From assembly GCA_002293045.1 (NCBI GenBank), contig DBCM01000087.1:1-20757 (forward strand): a DNA stretch of 20,757 nt. The letters run 5' to 3'. Below, in pieces: positions 5,847 through 13,560 of this stretch. Position 1 is the first letter of the stretch, and each line of letters opens with the position of its first letter. The translations under genes and the position numbers were made by a program. Under the pieces are notes generated by a model. The model was not told the origin of the DNA. It made no database searches and worked only from the letters and a program-made list of their open reading frames with translations. Source of the stretch: Flavobacteriales bacterium UBA958. Its GTDB lineage: Bacteria; Bacteroidota; Bacteroidia; Flavobacteriales_D; Crocinitomicaceae.

Positions 5847-8642
5847 ATGCTTAAATGTCTTGCCTACACCCTTGCTGTATTTTTTACCATGCCTTTCATA
5901 CACGCACAACAGAACGCTTGTCCGAATGTAGATGTATCGCAGGGCAACTTCACAAATTGGAACGGATATACGGGCAGTTATTATTCCCCAGGAACCGCCT
6001 TTGGAATTGTCAACGGCAGGCATACCGTTATTTCCCAACAAGGGACAGATCCCAATACCTGCAATCAGCTTTCTTTAATTCCAAGTGGGCATACCAAATC
6101 CATTAAACTTGGAAATCCGTCGAGTGGTGCCCAATCGGAGCGTTTAGTGTATGCCATTCAAGTTACCCCACAAAGTAGCCTGTTCATTTATAAGTATGCC
6201 GTGGTGTTGGAAAACCCTGGTCACATTCCTGCGCAACAACCCAAGTTTGAAACCAAAATATTAAATACGTTGGGAATGCCAATTGGGGGTGGTTGCGGAA
6301 CCTACACGGTATATGGGGGACAGCCTGGACAGAACTTTCAGCAATGTGCAGGAAAAACATGGCTTCCATGGACTACGGTCGGATTAGATTTAACGCCCTA
6401 TATGGGGCAAAGCATTCAAGTAGAATTCACCACGTGGGATTGCGCACAAGGAGCACATTTTGGATATGCCTACTTAGCCGCAGAATGTTTACCCTTGTCC
6501 ATCGATGTTAATTATTGTGGAGGAAATCAACCCCTCATTTTAACCGCCCCGAGTGGATTCCAATCGTACGTTTGGCACCCTGGAAATTTAAGCGGGCAGC
6601 AAGTTACCATCCAAAACCCTAGCCTTAATCAAACCTATACATGCACCATGACTACGTATTCAAACCAAGGAACCTGTGCTGTGGAATTAAGTGTTCAGGC
6701 AAGTCCAACCTTGGTAAATTCAAGTTTTTCGTATACCGCCACCTGTGAAAACGAACCCCTCACCTTTCAGGCAAATTCAACGATAACCACAAATACACCA
6801 AATGTGAGCCTTTCCTATCAATGGAATTTTGGAAATGCAAGCCCCAGTTCAGCCTCCGGGAATACGCCTAACACGCATTTTAACGCGCCCGGCAATCACC
6901 TCGTTGAATTAATTACGAGCAGTTCAAACGGGTGTAGCGATACCATTCAGCAACAGATTAATGTGCTCCCAACTCCACATCTTACACCAACCGTTGATGC
7001 TCCCTGCATTCAACAACAAACCAGTTTCTCTTTACTCGGAAACCCGAATATAACGCAGGTTATTTGGGATTTCGGCGATAATTCTTCCCATTCCTCAGGG
7101 GCTCAGGTAACACATCAATATACCAACCCTGGAGCGTACACGATTGAAATTATCGGCGTAGGATTGAATGGATGTCAAGACACGGTATGGATGCCTCTGA
7201 CAATACACCCACTCCCCTACTTACATGCAGGAAATGATACCGCAATCTGTCCGGGTAATGGTATTGTTCTTAACGCTCAGGGTACACTCAACATCACCTG
7301 GGAACAAGGGTTAACACAGGGGCAAATTTATACACCAATCCAGCCGGAATACCTTACTGCTTTTGGTGTGGACAGTTTACAATGTGCGGTAAGTGATAGT
7401 TTTTTAATTCAAATTCACCACATCGATTCGGTTGAAGCTATGGCTCCGGGGTTCGTTTGCTTAGGAGACAGCATGCAACTGACGGCACATGCCTTTCAGG
7501 GCATTTGGTGGGAAAATGGATATCAAGACCAACAATGGGTAATGGAAACCGTAGGGATTCATACGTACGTGGTTCATGGCATCGATGCCAATGGATGTTC
7601 CTCTTCCGATTCAACCTATATTGAAGTATATCCCTTACCGCTGGTACATGCAGGAAACGACACCACCGTTTGTGCAGGGACTACCATAGCACTTCAGGCG
7701 ACGGGCGCACCACAAATTCTGTGGTCTAATCAAGTTGGCAATGGAAGTATAATCCCTATTCATACAAACCAAACATTAAGTGCCATTGGCATCAGCGAAC
7801 ACGGATGTGTGGCAGTTGATAGCATTCACATAGGTATTGACTCTATTCCAACGGTGAATTTTATAGCCGGTCCGAGCACAGGATGCATTCCGTTGGAAGT
7901 TAGCTTATTCAACATGTCTACAGGAAATAGTTTTACCCAAGTCACATGGTTTTCAAACATCGGGGATATTCAGATCGGAGATTCCGCACAGCTCCTATTC
8001 ACTGAAGTGGGTTGTTTTGATCTTACGCTCACGCTTAGCACCCCGCTTGGATGCACCTATTCAAGTACTCAAACCAATGCCGTGTGCACCAACCCGCTAC
8101 CTATCGCACAATTTGATCTGCCTCAACAGCCCTTAACCACCATCAATTTCGGGGGAACTTTTACCAATTTGAGCAGCGGAGCTGGTGGATACCTGTGGGA
8201 CTTCGGCGATGGCAGTCCCACGAGCAACGAAGACGAACCCTACCATAATTTCCCGGATAATCAAGGTGCCTCCTACCAAGTAATGCTCGTTGCCTACAAT
8301 GAATTTGGATGTGCAGATACCACGTATCAAGAAATTGAGATAACGGAAGAATTGGCCTTCTATGTACCAAATTCATTCACTCCTGACGGCAATCAATTTA
8401 ATAATGTGTGGCAGCCGGTGTTTACGGAGGGGCTCAATCCGCAAGCATATCATGCCGTTATTTATAACCGATGGGGGGAAATTATATGGGAAAGCTATGA
8501 TGCAGCGGTTGGCTGGGATGGCACGTATGGATTAAACGGAATTGCGGTTCAAGATGAGGTCTATATTTATAACATCACCTTTGGTTATAAGGATTCGGCT
8601 AAAAAAGAACGAATAACAGGCCACATTGTGTTGATTAAATAA
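5847..8642 (+). CDS. Large secreted PKD-repeat protein with T9SS type B (gliding motility-associated) C-terminal domain
   Basis: A 931-residue cell-surface or secreted protein. I place the start at the ATG at 5847, because a signal peptide (MLKCLAYTLAVFFTMPFIHA, residues 1-20) begins there; the frame is open back to 5676 but that extension has no secretion signal. The order is: an N-terminal beta-rich region (about 25-215); an Ig-like segment (about 216-285); PKD-like domains at about 285-375 (YQWNFGN), 375-457 (VIWDFGDNS), 669-747 (degenerate) and 753-835 (YLWDFGDGSP); and two related HAGNDT units near 458 and 597. A C-terminal domain (about 836-931) has PNSFTPDGNQFNNVW, YNRWGEIIW and GWDGT, the hallmark of CHU_C/TIGR04131 type B sorting domains. 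It is probably exported by the type IX system and used for adhesion or surface structure; the ligand is unknown. Confidence 0.9.
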   Translation: MLKCLAYTLAVFFTMPFIHAQQNACPNVDVSQGNFTNWNGYTGSYYSPGTAFGIVNGRHTVISQQGTDPNTCNQLSLIPSGHTKSIKLGNPSSGAQSERLVYAIQVTPQSSLFIYKYAVVLENPGHIPAQQPKFETKILNTLGMPIGGGCGTYTVYGGQPGQNFQQCAGKTWLPWTTVGLDLTPYMGQSIQVEFTTWDCAQGAHFGYAYLAAECLPLSIDVNYCGGNQPLILTAPSGFQSYVWHPGNLSGQQVTIQNPSLNQTYTCTMTTYSNQGTCAVELSVQASPTLVNSSFSYTATCENEPLTFQANSTITTNTPNVSLSYQWNFGNASPSSASGNTPNTHFNAPGNHLVELITSSSNGCSDTIQQQINVLPTPHLTPTVDAPCIQQQTSFSLLGNPNITQVIWDFGDNSSHSSGAQVTHQYTNPGAYTIEIIGVGLNGCQDTVWMPLTIHPLPYLHAGNDTAICPGNGIVLNAQGTLNITWEQGLTQGQIYTPIQPEYLTAFGVDSLQCAVSDSFLIQIHHIDSVEAMAPGFVCLGDSMQLTAHAFQGIWWENGYQDQQWVMETVGIHTYVVHGIDANGCSSSDSTYIEVYPLPLVHAGNDTTVCAGTTIALQATGAPQILWSNQVGNGSIIPIHTNQTLSAIGISEHGCVAVDSIHIGIDSIPTVNFIAGPSTGCIPLEVSLFNMSTGNSFTQVTWFSNIGDIQIGDSAQLLFTEVGCFDLTLTLSTPLGCTYSSTQTNAVCTNPLPIAQFDLPQQPLTTINFGGTFTNLSSGAGGYLWDFGDGSPTSNEDEPYHNFPDNQGASYQVMLVAYNEFGCADTTYQEIEITEELAFYVPNSFTPDGNQFNNVWQPVFTEGLNPQAYHAVIYNRWGEIIWESYDAAVGWDGTYGLNGIAVQDEVYIYNITFGYKDSAKKERITGHIVLIK

Positions 8643-8660
8643 AAAATTAACCTATTTTCG
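8631..8660 (+). promoter_or_regulatory. Bacteroidetes-type promoter of the SIMPL-domain gene
   Basis: TTG at 8631-8633, 19 nt, then TATTTTCG at 8653-8660 (one mismatch to TAnnTTTG). It lies 12 nt before the ATG at 8673. The -33 box is inside the last codons of the upstream PKD-protein gene. Confidence 0.5.
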
Positions 8661-8672
8661 AACAAAAAAGCC

Positions 8673-9413
8673 ATGGAATTTCTCAAGAAAAATTTTTCGA
8701 TTCTTTTAATCAGTATTTCGGTCATCATTACTGGGTTAATCCTTGGCCGATCCTATTTAGCAAAAGGGAAGGCCGATCCTAAAATTAACGTCGTTGGAAT
8801 GGGCGAAGAATCGTTTGATTCCGATTTAATCGTGTGGAATGCCTCATTTAGCCGAAACGATTATGACCTAAAATCCGCATATTCTTCATTGAACCAAGAT
8901 TTAAACGAACTCAAGGGTTACTTAAAAAAGAAGGGTGTTGACTCAAAAGACATCATCATTGAAGCCGCAAATATTGAAAAGCAATACAGTTATGATTATG
9001 ACGATGAGGGCAATTTGATTTCTACGAGCTTTGATGGATACAGCATTACGCAAAGCGTTAAAGTTCAATCAAAAAATGTGAATTTAGTGGAGAAAGTTTC
9101 GCGAGAAGTCTCTGAGCTCATTAATACAGGGATCGAACTCAATTCTCAATCTCCAGAATACTATTACACCAAAATGGCTGATTTAAAACTTAAAATGATA
9201 GAAAAAGCAACAAGCGATGCACGGTTGCGTGCTGAAAAAATTGCTGAAAATGGTGGAGGTAGTTTGGGTAGCATGAAAAATGCCGAAATGGGAGTTTTTC
9301 AAATTACTGCTGAAAATAGTTCTGAAGATTTTGCCTGGGGCGGTAGTTTTAACACCTCATCGCGACGAAAAACTGCACACATCACGATCCGTTTGGAATA
9401 CGAAGTGAATTAA
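8673..9413 (+). CDS. SIMPL (DUF541) domain protein
   Basis: A 246-residue membrane-anchored periplasmic protein. One N-terminal transmembrane segment (about residues 9-28) is followed by a SIMPL/DUF541 domain. Typical features are INVVGMGEESFDSDLIVWNASFS near 38-60, an Asn/Leu-rich helix, a YSYDYDDEGN hairpin, SITQSVKVQSKN near 125-136, KATSDARLRAEKIAENGG near 178-195, and a final HITIRLEYEV strand. Related proteins include YggE-type oxidative-stress proteins and BP26; the exact function of this group is unsettled. It has its own likely promoter 12 nt upstream. Its stop codon is 1 nt from the end of the convergent gene at 9415. Confidence 0.85.
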   Translation: MEFLKKNFSILLISISVIITGLILGRSYLAKGKADPKINVVGMGEESFDSDLIVWNASFSRNDYDLKSAYSSLNQDLNELKGYLKKKGVDSKDIIIEAANIEKQYSYDYDDEGNLISTSFDGYSITQSVKVQSKNVNLVEKVSREVSELINTGIELNSQSPEYYYTKMADLKLKMIEKATSDARLRAEKIAENGGGSLGSMKNAEMGVFQITAENSSEDFAWGGSFNTSSRRKTAHITIRLEYEVN

Positions 9414-9414
9414 T

Positions 9415-10005
9415 CTACTTCACAAAATCATAGGTTTTGAATTTGAAAACCCGCAATTGAATGCCGAATTCGTTCTTAATAGACATGGTATTGGTAATTG
9501 GTCCAGGAACGTAGCGGAAATAAACCTGCGCCTTCACATTCCAGGCCTTACTGCGCTTGGAGAATCCAGTTTGATAATGAAAGATTCCGAGTCCAGTACG
9601 AACAGAAAACTGACCTCTATCGTATCGATCCGTATTGCTTTTAATCAAGTAATTATACTCCGGGGCAGCAAAAATCTCGATGATTTCTCCGCGACAAGAG
9701 CGTCCTTTTTTCCGTTGATTAATCGGGAATAAGGATTTACGGATATTTAACCCTGTGGTCAAGTATACATGATGCATTTGACTATTATCCGCGGGAGCAG
9801 CCAAGGGAAGTGTCGCTCTAAGCCCGATTTCCGGTTCAAAATAATTGAAAACGGACCGAGTTAGCCCTATCGAAGCGGTATTGAACTGCGCATCCCTGAA
9901 GGTTCCTCCGGTGTAGAACCCTATATTTTGCTTTTTACGCATGTAGGCTTGAGCGCTTGTTTGATGGAGCAACGCCATCGAAATGAACACAATGAAAAAA
10001 CGCAT
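9415..10005 (-). CDS. Probable outer-membrane beta-barrel protein, unknown family
   Basis: A 196-residue protein with a signal peptide (about 1-19, TSAQ|A). Its many alternating aromatic/glycine strands (IGFYTGGTF, ASIGLTRSVF, FEPEIGLRATL, YLTTGLNIRKS, FSVRTGLGIFHYQTGF, AQVYFRYV, NEFGIQLRVF) suggest a small beta-barrel. No specific family is recognised. The start ATG at 10005 lies inside the right arm of a terminator hairpin, and the T-run encodes residues 3-4 (Phe-Phe). The next Met (residue 10) would truncate the signal peptide. The lipoprotein gene 56 bp upstream is on the same strand. Confidence 0.7.
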   Translation of the reverse strand: MRFFIVFISMALLHQTSAQAYMRKKQNIGFYTGGTFRDAQFNTASIGLTRSVFNYFEPEIGLRATLPLAAPADNSQMHHVYLTTGLNIRKSLFPINQRKKGRSCRGEIIEIFAAPEYNYLIKSNTDRYDRGQFSVRTGLGIFHYQTGFSKRSKAWNVKAQVYFRYVPGPITNTMSIKNEFGIQLRVFKFKTYDFVK

Positions 10006-10037
10006 GAGGTAGATTTTACCCTACAACCCATGCGTTT
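9995..10037 (-). terminator. Terminator-like hairpin overlapping the downstream start codon
   Basis: On the minus strand AAACGCATG (10037-10029) pairs with CATGCGTTT (10006-9998). An inner CTAC/GTAG stem extends it, and six T residues cover 10000-9995. The ATG of the 9415-10005 gene is at 10005-10003, within the right arm. It would terminate the 10062-10502 transcript or mask the downstream start. Confidence 0.75.
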
Positions 10038-10061
10038 AAATTTGTTACAAAAAATAAGGGA

Positions 10062-10502
10062 CTAAAAATCTTTCACTGCTCTAGAACAAAAATTAGAATT
10101 CCCATTGCAATAACAATTTGAAGCACCAGTACCAAAGTGCACCGTATAGTTTTGGCTTCCGTTTTTAGTAGAAGACCAATAGTGCCAAGACTGAAAGTAC
10201 CCTAGGCTCGCTTTCATGCTGTAAATCGCAAGTAACTCGTCTTTAGAGGGTAAGCGCCACCCGGCCCCCCCTTCATCATATGAACTTACGATGGATACAG
10301 ATTCGCTGTAGTTATTCCCCGTAGAAATGGTGACTTGGTCTTCTTTGGCAACGACTACCCCGTGTTCACCCGAGGCATCCAGTTTGATAACTACACCTCC
10401 AAAGGCTTCTTGTCCGACCTCATAGGTGGGCGTTCGGTGCTTGTTACATGAGAGTAAAACGGCTGCAGATACAGCAAGGCATAACATGATGTTTGTTTTC
10501 AT
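10062..10502 (-). CDS. Lipoprotein with DUF1566 (Lcl C-terminal-like) domain
   Basis: A 146-residue lipoprotein. The ATG at 10502 is preferred over an in-frame ATG at 10529, because it begins a lipoprotein signal (MKTNIMLCLAVSAAVLLSC) with Cys19 as the lipidation site. The mature part shows the DUF1566 pattern: VGQEAFGGVVIKLDASGEHG, GAGWRLPSKDELLAIY, SWHYWSSTKNG and the terminal SRAVKDF, with a Cys-rich CYCNGNSNFC just before the end. Such domains occur in secreted or anchored proteins, sometimes with adhesive roles; no enzyme activity is indicated. It is followed by a terminator that overlaps the next gene's start. Confidence 0.75.
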   Translation of the reverse strand: MKTNIMLCLAVSAAVLLSCNKHRTPTYEVGQEAFGGVVIKLDASGEHGVVVAKEDQVTISTGNNYSESVSIVSSYDEGGAGWRLPSKDELLAIYSMKASLGYFQSWHYWSSTKNGSQNYTVHFGTGASNCYCNGNSNFCSRAVKDF

Positions 10503-10640
10503 GGCAGTAGAATTTAAAAGGTTAAACAAGACATCAGTGGTTTAATTTGCGCGCGGAAGGCTCTTCGCCTGGAATTCCAATCAATCCCTGATATTTCGCA
10601 TAACGGCATGACAAATAGATGGTTGCCTAATGAACTGAAT

Positions 10641-11897
10641 TTACGATGTAAGCCATTGTGCACGGTACGCCCCATCCTTATCAAACAACTGCGCTTGTTT
10701 TTCGATGTTGAATTCTCGTCCACCTCGATTATCATTGCCTACCCCAGCGATATAGGCCCAATTCCCCCAATTCGAAGCCACATCATAATCCACCAAACAA
10801 TGCTCAAACCACGCTGCGCCGTAGCGCCAATCCTGTTGCATTCCAAACACCCAATAACTCGCCAAGATTTGTCGCATGCGGTTAGAAACAAAGCCCGTTT
10901 CGCGCAGCTCATTCATGCCGGCGTTGATCAATGCTTCGCTCGTTTTACCCTGCGTCCATGCTTCAAATTTGCTTGGATCAAATTGGGTGTAAAGCGCCTG
11001 TTGATCCAATCCATGCAGTTGAAAATATGCCTTGGGGTATTTCTTGAAACTGAAACGGAAAAAATCACGCCACAACAATTCGAAAATCACCCAATAGGTG
11101 GAATCGTTGGCCAATACTTCGTGCTCAAAACGTTTTATTTCACTGTATATGCGCCTCGGTGAAATACAGCCTTGACTTAACCAAGCGGAGAACTTAGTAG
11201 AGCAGTCCAAGCCTGAGAGTTGATCTCTGGTTTCTTTGTATGTCTTGATGGCTTGATGCTCCCAAATAAAATGATGCAAGCGTTCCAAGGCATGGTCTTC
11301 TCCCCCTTGAAGCCAAGTGGGCTTAGAAGACAACGTTCGCGCCATGATAACCTCCTCGAAGGGTGGCACGGTAATGCGCTCCGGTGGATTGAAGGGTGAA
11401 CGTACGACAGATTCTTTCTCTGCAAGTTTCCTGAATTTGGTGAATAACAGCGGAATATCCCGCACACTAAAGGGCAAATCATCCGGGTGAAAAAGGGTAC
11501 TGGAAGAATAGGTTTCAAAATCCACAGCAATCGCCAATAAACGCTCTTTTACGCGGATTTGAGACGTTTTTTCCTCGCTTCCAACCTGCTTTTTTGTATA
11601 GACTTTTCGTATGTCAAATTGCTTGCAAAGTTTTGTTATTTGGTCTTCCGGGGAGCCATTCAACACCAATAATGATCCTCCTATGGCATGCAATTGCTGC
11701 TGTAAATTCGCCAACGATTCTTGAATAAATGACTTTCGTGTGTCCCCGAGTCTGGGAATCCCAAATTGGGGCTTTTGTTCGTGCTCGGTCCAAAAATAGA
11801 CCGGAAGTACTTCCTCATTCTCTTCAATGGCCTTCAATAATGTTTCATTATCATCGAGCCTTAAATCTTCGGTAAACCATACCAATCCTCGTCTCAT
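10641..11897 (-). CDS. DASH-type cryptochrome / photolyase
   Basis: A 418-residue blue-light flavoprotein. The N-terminal photolyase alpha/beta domain runs from about 1-130 (GLVWFTEDLRLDDNETL). The helical FAD-binding domain follows, with GGEDHALERL (198-207), YKETRDQLSGLDCSTKFSAWLSQGCISPR (220-248), LLWRDFFRF (274-282), TGFVSNRMRQILASYWV (334-350) and the C-terminal DYDVASNWGNWAYIAGVGND (370-389), all diagnostic for CRY-DASH. Known members repair CPDs in single-stranded DNA and/or signal; which applies here is not shown. Its ATG overlaps the stop of the upstream FeS-photolyase by 4 nt (ATGA). It is the last gene of a four-gene operon; no clear terminator is seen in the 138 bp after it. Confidence 0.92.
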   Translation of the reverse strand: MRRGLVWFTEDLRLDDNETLLKAIEENEEVLPVYFWTEHEQKPQFGIPRLGDTRKSFIQESLANLQQQLHAIGGSLLVLNGSPEDQITKLCKQFDIRKVYTKKQVGSEEKTSQIRVKERLLAIAVDFETYSSSTLFHPDDLPFSVRDIPLLFTKFRKLAEKESVVRSPFNPPERITVPPFEEVIMARTLSSKPTWLQGGEDHALERLHHFIWEHQAIKTYKETRDQLSGLDCSTKFSAWLSQGCISPRRIYSEIKRFEHEVLANDSTYWVIFELLWRDFFRFSFKKYPKAYFQLHGLDQQALYTQFDPSKFEAWTQGKTSEALINAGMNELRETGFVSNRMRQILASYWVFGMQQDWRYGAAWFEHCLVDYDVASNWGNWAYIAGVGNDNRGGREFNIEKQAQLFDKDGAYRAQWLTS

Positions 11898-13420
11898 ACC
11901 TGTTCTATGTTTTGTTTAATTTCTTGTGCTTTTTCTAAAATTAATTGCTTTTGTGTGGGCTCCATTTTATCCCACACCTTGTACATCATGCCTATTCTTG
12001 GATTGCGCTCCAATAAGGAACGATTTCTGTCATAAAAATCCCAATAAAGCGTGTTGAATGGACAAGCCTTCTCTCCGAATTTATCTTTGTAATTGTAATA
12101 ACACCCGTCACAATAATTGCCCATTTTCTGGATGTAAGCCGCCGAAGAAACATAGGGTTTTGAGCCTACAATCCCGCCATCGGCGAATTGACTCATTCCC
12201 CGGGTATTGGTAATTTCTACCCATTCGAAGGCATCGATATAAATCCCCAAATACCAGCGATCCACCTCATCGGGATGCACGCCAAGCAAGGAAGCAAAAT
12301 TACCTGTAACCATCAGGCGTTGAATGTGATGCGCATAGGCATGATCTAAGGATTGCTTGATGGAATGGTGTAAGCAATTCATGTTTGTTTTACCCGTCCA
12401 ATACCATGTGGGCAGCAGAGCTTCATTTCCAAAATAATTGAATGTAGAAAATTCAGGCATTTTAGCCCAATAAATACCGCGCATGTACTCTCGCCAACCC
12501 AACACCTGTCGAATAAAACCCTCCACTTGATTTAATGCATAGCCTGTTGGATTATTAATATAGGCTTGCTCAACCGCTCGAATGACTTCTATGGGGCTCA
12601 GCAACTTAACATTCATAGCAAACGACAAACGCGAATGATACAGATACCAATGCTGCGTGGTCATGGCATCTTGATAGGTCCCAAATAAAGGCAAGGCATG
12701 TTCAATGAAGGCTTGGAGAAGCTCAAGTGCAGCGGTTCTGGTCACTGTCCATGAAAATTCAGTTGAAACAATCTCACCGATGGTTTTAAGTTGCGCGCGC
12801 TGAATTTCCTCATACACTGCTGTCTGGTCTGTTAACTCCAGTGCGGTGGTAAAAATTGCTGCATTCGTCGGAAGTTTTTTTCGATTATCGTGATCAAAAT
12901 TCCATTGGCCGCCTACCGGTTGATCTTGCTCCATCAAGACCTGGTGTTTCTTTCGCATGTGCCGGTAGAACGTTTCCATGAGAAAGGTTTTCTTTCCCTT
13001 AAACAGTTCTGAAAGGTCTTCCCGCTTCGTTAAAAAATGTTCAGAATCTACGGGTGATAAGGGGATCTCAGCCTGCTTAAAATAGGCATCCAGTCGGTAT
13101 TCGTCTGGGAGTTGGTAGTATATTATTTGAGCACTAAATTCCTGTTTTAATGCCGTCAAATTCTTAATAAAATCCTGTTGATTGTCGGAATCGTTGATCT
13201 TAACATATCGGATCTGATGTCCTTTATCTTTCAAAAGGGATGCGAATTCCCGCATCGCCGCAAAAATTGCAACTACTTTTTGAATGTGATGAGTAACGTA
13301 GGCTGATTCTGTTTTTACTTCCATCAACACATACAAAACCGAGGGATCAATTTTAGTAAACCACGAGTGATTTATGTTTAATTGATCTCCTAATATCAGG
13401 CGTATTTCTTTTATTTTCAT
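11894..13420 (-). CDS. Iron-sulfur bacterial photolyase, probable (6-4) photolyase (FeS-BCP, PhrB-like)
   Basis: A 508-residue protein of the prokaryotic cryptochrome/photolyase group that carries a [4Fe-4S] cluster. Four cysteines fit the cluster pattern: Cys349 (NMNCLHHSI), Cys437 and Cys440 (YCDGCYY), and Cys453 (KACPFN). This numbering is almost the same as in Agrobacterium PhrB. The paired histidines of YAHHIQRLMVTGNFA (364-365) correspond to residues near the lesion in that enzyme. The N-terminus (IRLILGDQLNINHSWF) is the usual antenna-domain start. Predicted role: light-driven repair of (6-4) photoproducts with FAD and probably a ribolumazine antenna. It overlaps the DUF2256 gene and the CRY-DASH gene by 4 nt each. 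Confidence 0.92.
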   Translation of the reverse strand: MKIKEIRLILGDQLNINHSWFTKIDPSVLYVLMEVKTESAYVTHHIQKVVAIFAAMREFASLLKDKGHQIRYVKINDSDNQQDFIKNLTALKQEFSAQIIYYQLPDEYRLDAYFKQAEIPLSPVDSEHFLTKREDLSELFKGKKTFLMETFYRHMRKKHQVLMEQDQPVGGQWNFDHDNRKKLPTNAAIFTTALELTDQTAVYEEIQRAQLKTIGEIVSTEFSWTVTRTAALELLQAFIEHALPLFGTYQDAMTTQHWYLYHSRLSFAMNVKLLSPIEVIRAVEQAYINNPTGYALNQVEGFIRQVLGWREYMRGIYWAKMPEFSTFNYFGNEALLPTWYWTGKTNMNCLHHSIKQSLDHAYAHHIQRLMVTGNFASLLGVHPDEVDRWYLGIYIDAFEWVEITNTRGMSQFADGGIVGSKPYVSSAAYIQKMGNYCDGCYYNYKDKFGEKACPFNTLYWDFYDRNRSLLERNPRIGMMYKVWDKMEPTQKQLILEKAQEIKQNIEQV

Positions 13421-13560
13421 GAATTCTTGTTGGTTCTACAGCGATCGCTGCAATAAATTACCTCATTCCACACGCGTTCCCATTTTTTCCTCCACGCAAA
13501 GGGTCGCTTACACACAGGACAAATTTTTTCAGGAAGATTCGTCTTTTTAACGTTTTTCAT
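13417..13560 (-). CDS. DUF2256-type 47-residue four-cysteine protein
   Basis: A short gene found by translating the minus strand between the two photolyases. It starts at ATG 13560 and ends in TGA 13419-13417, giving 47 residues. It contains CPVC (Cys14, Cys17) and CSDRC (Cys37, Cys41) around RPFAWRKKWERVWNEV, an arrangement typical of the DUF2256 small proteins found next to cryptochromes and photolyases. A zinc-ribbon-like metal site is inferred. It overlaps the upstream photolyase by 14 nt and the downstream FeS-photolyase by 4 nt (ATGA), so translation is probably coupled. The precise function is unknown. It is easily missed because of its length. Confidence 0.85.
   Translation of the reverse strand: MKNVKKTNLPEKICPVCKRPFAWRKKWERVWNEVIYCSDRCRTNKNS

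Noticed and set aside
7195..7690. Repeated HAGNDT units as a possible recent tandem duplication
   Set aside because: The copies are only moderately similar at DNA level and such units are ordinary in large Bacteroidota surface proteins.
10514..10735. 73-codon minus-strand frame after CRY-DASH
   Set aside because: It overlaps the 3' end of the CRY-DASH gene in another frame, has no recognisable features and no start context.
10608..11162. 184-codon plus-strand frame antisense to CRY-DASH
   Set aside because: It is a shadow of a well-supported photolyase gene, with composition and motifs of no known protein.
13439..13450. Palindrome CAGCGATCGCTG (HIP1-like GCGATCGC core)
   Set aside because: It lies within codons of the Cys37-Cys41 motif of the DUF2256 gene and occurs once, so there is no sign of a genome-wide repeat here.
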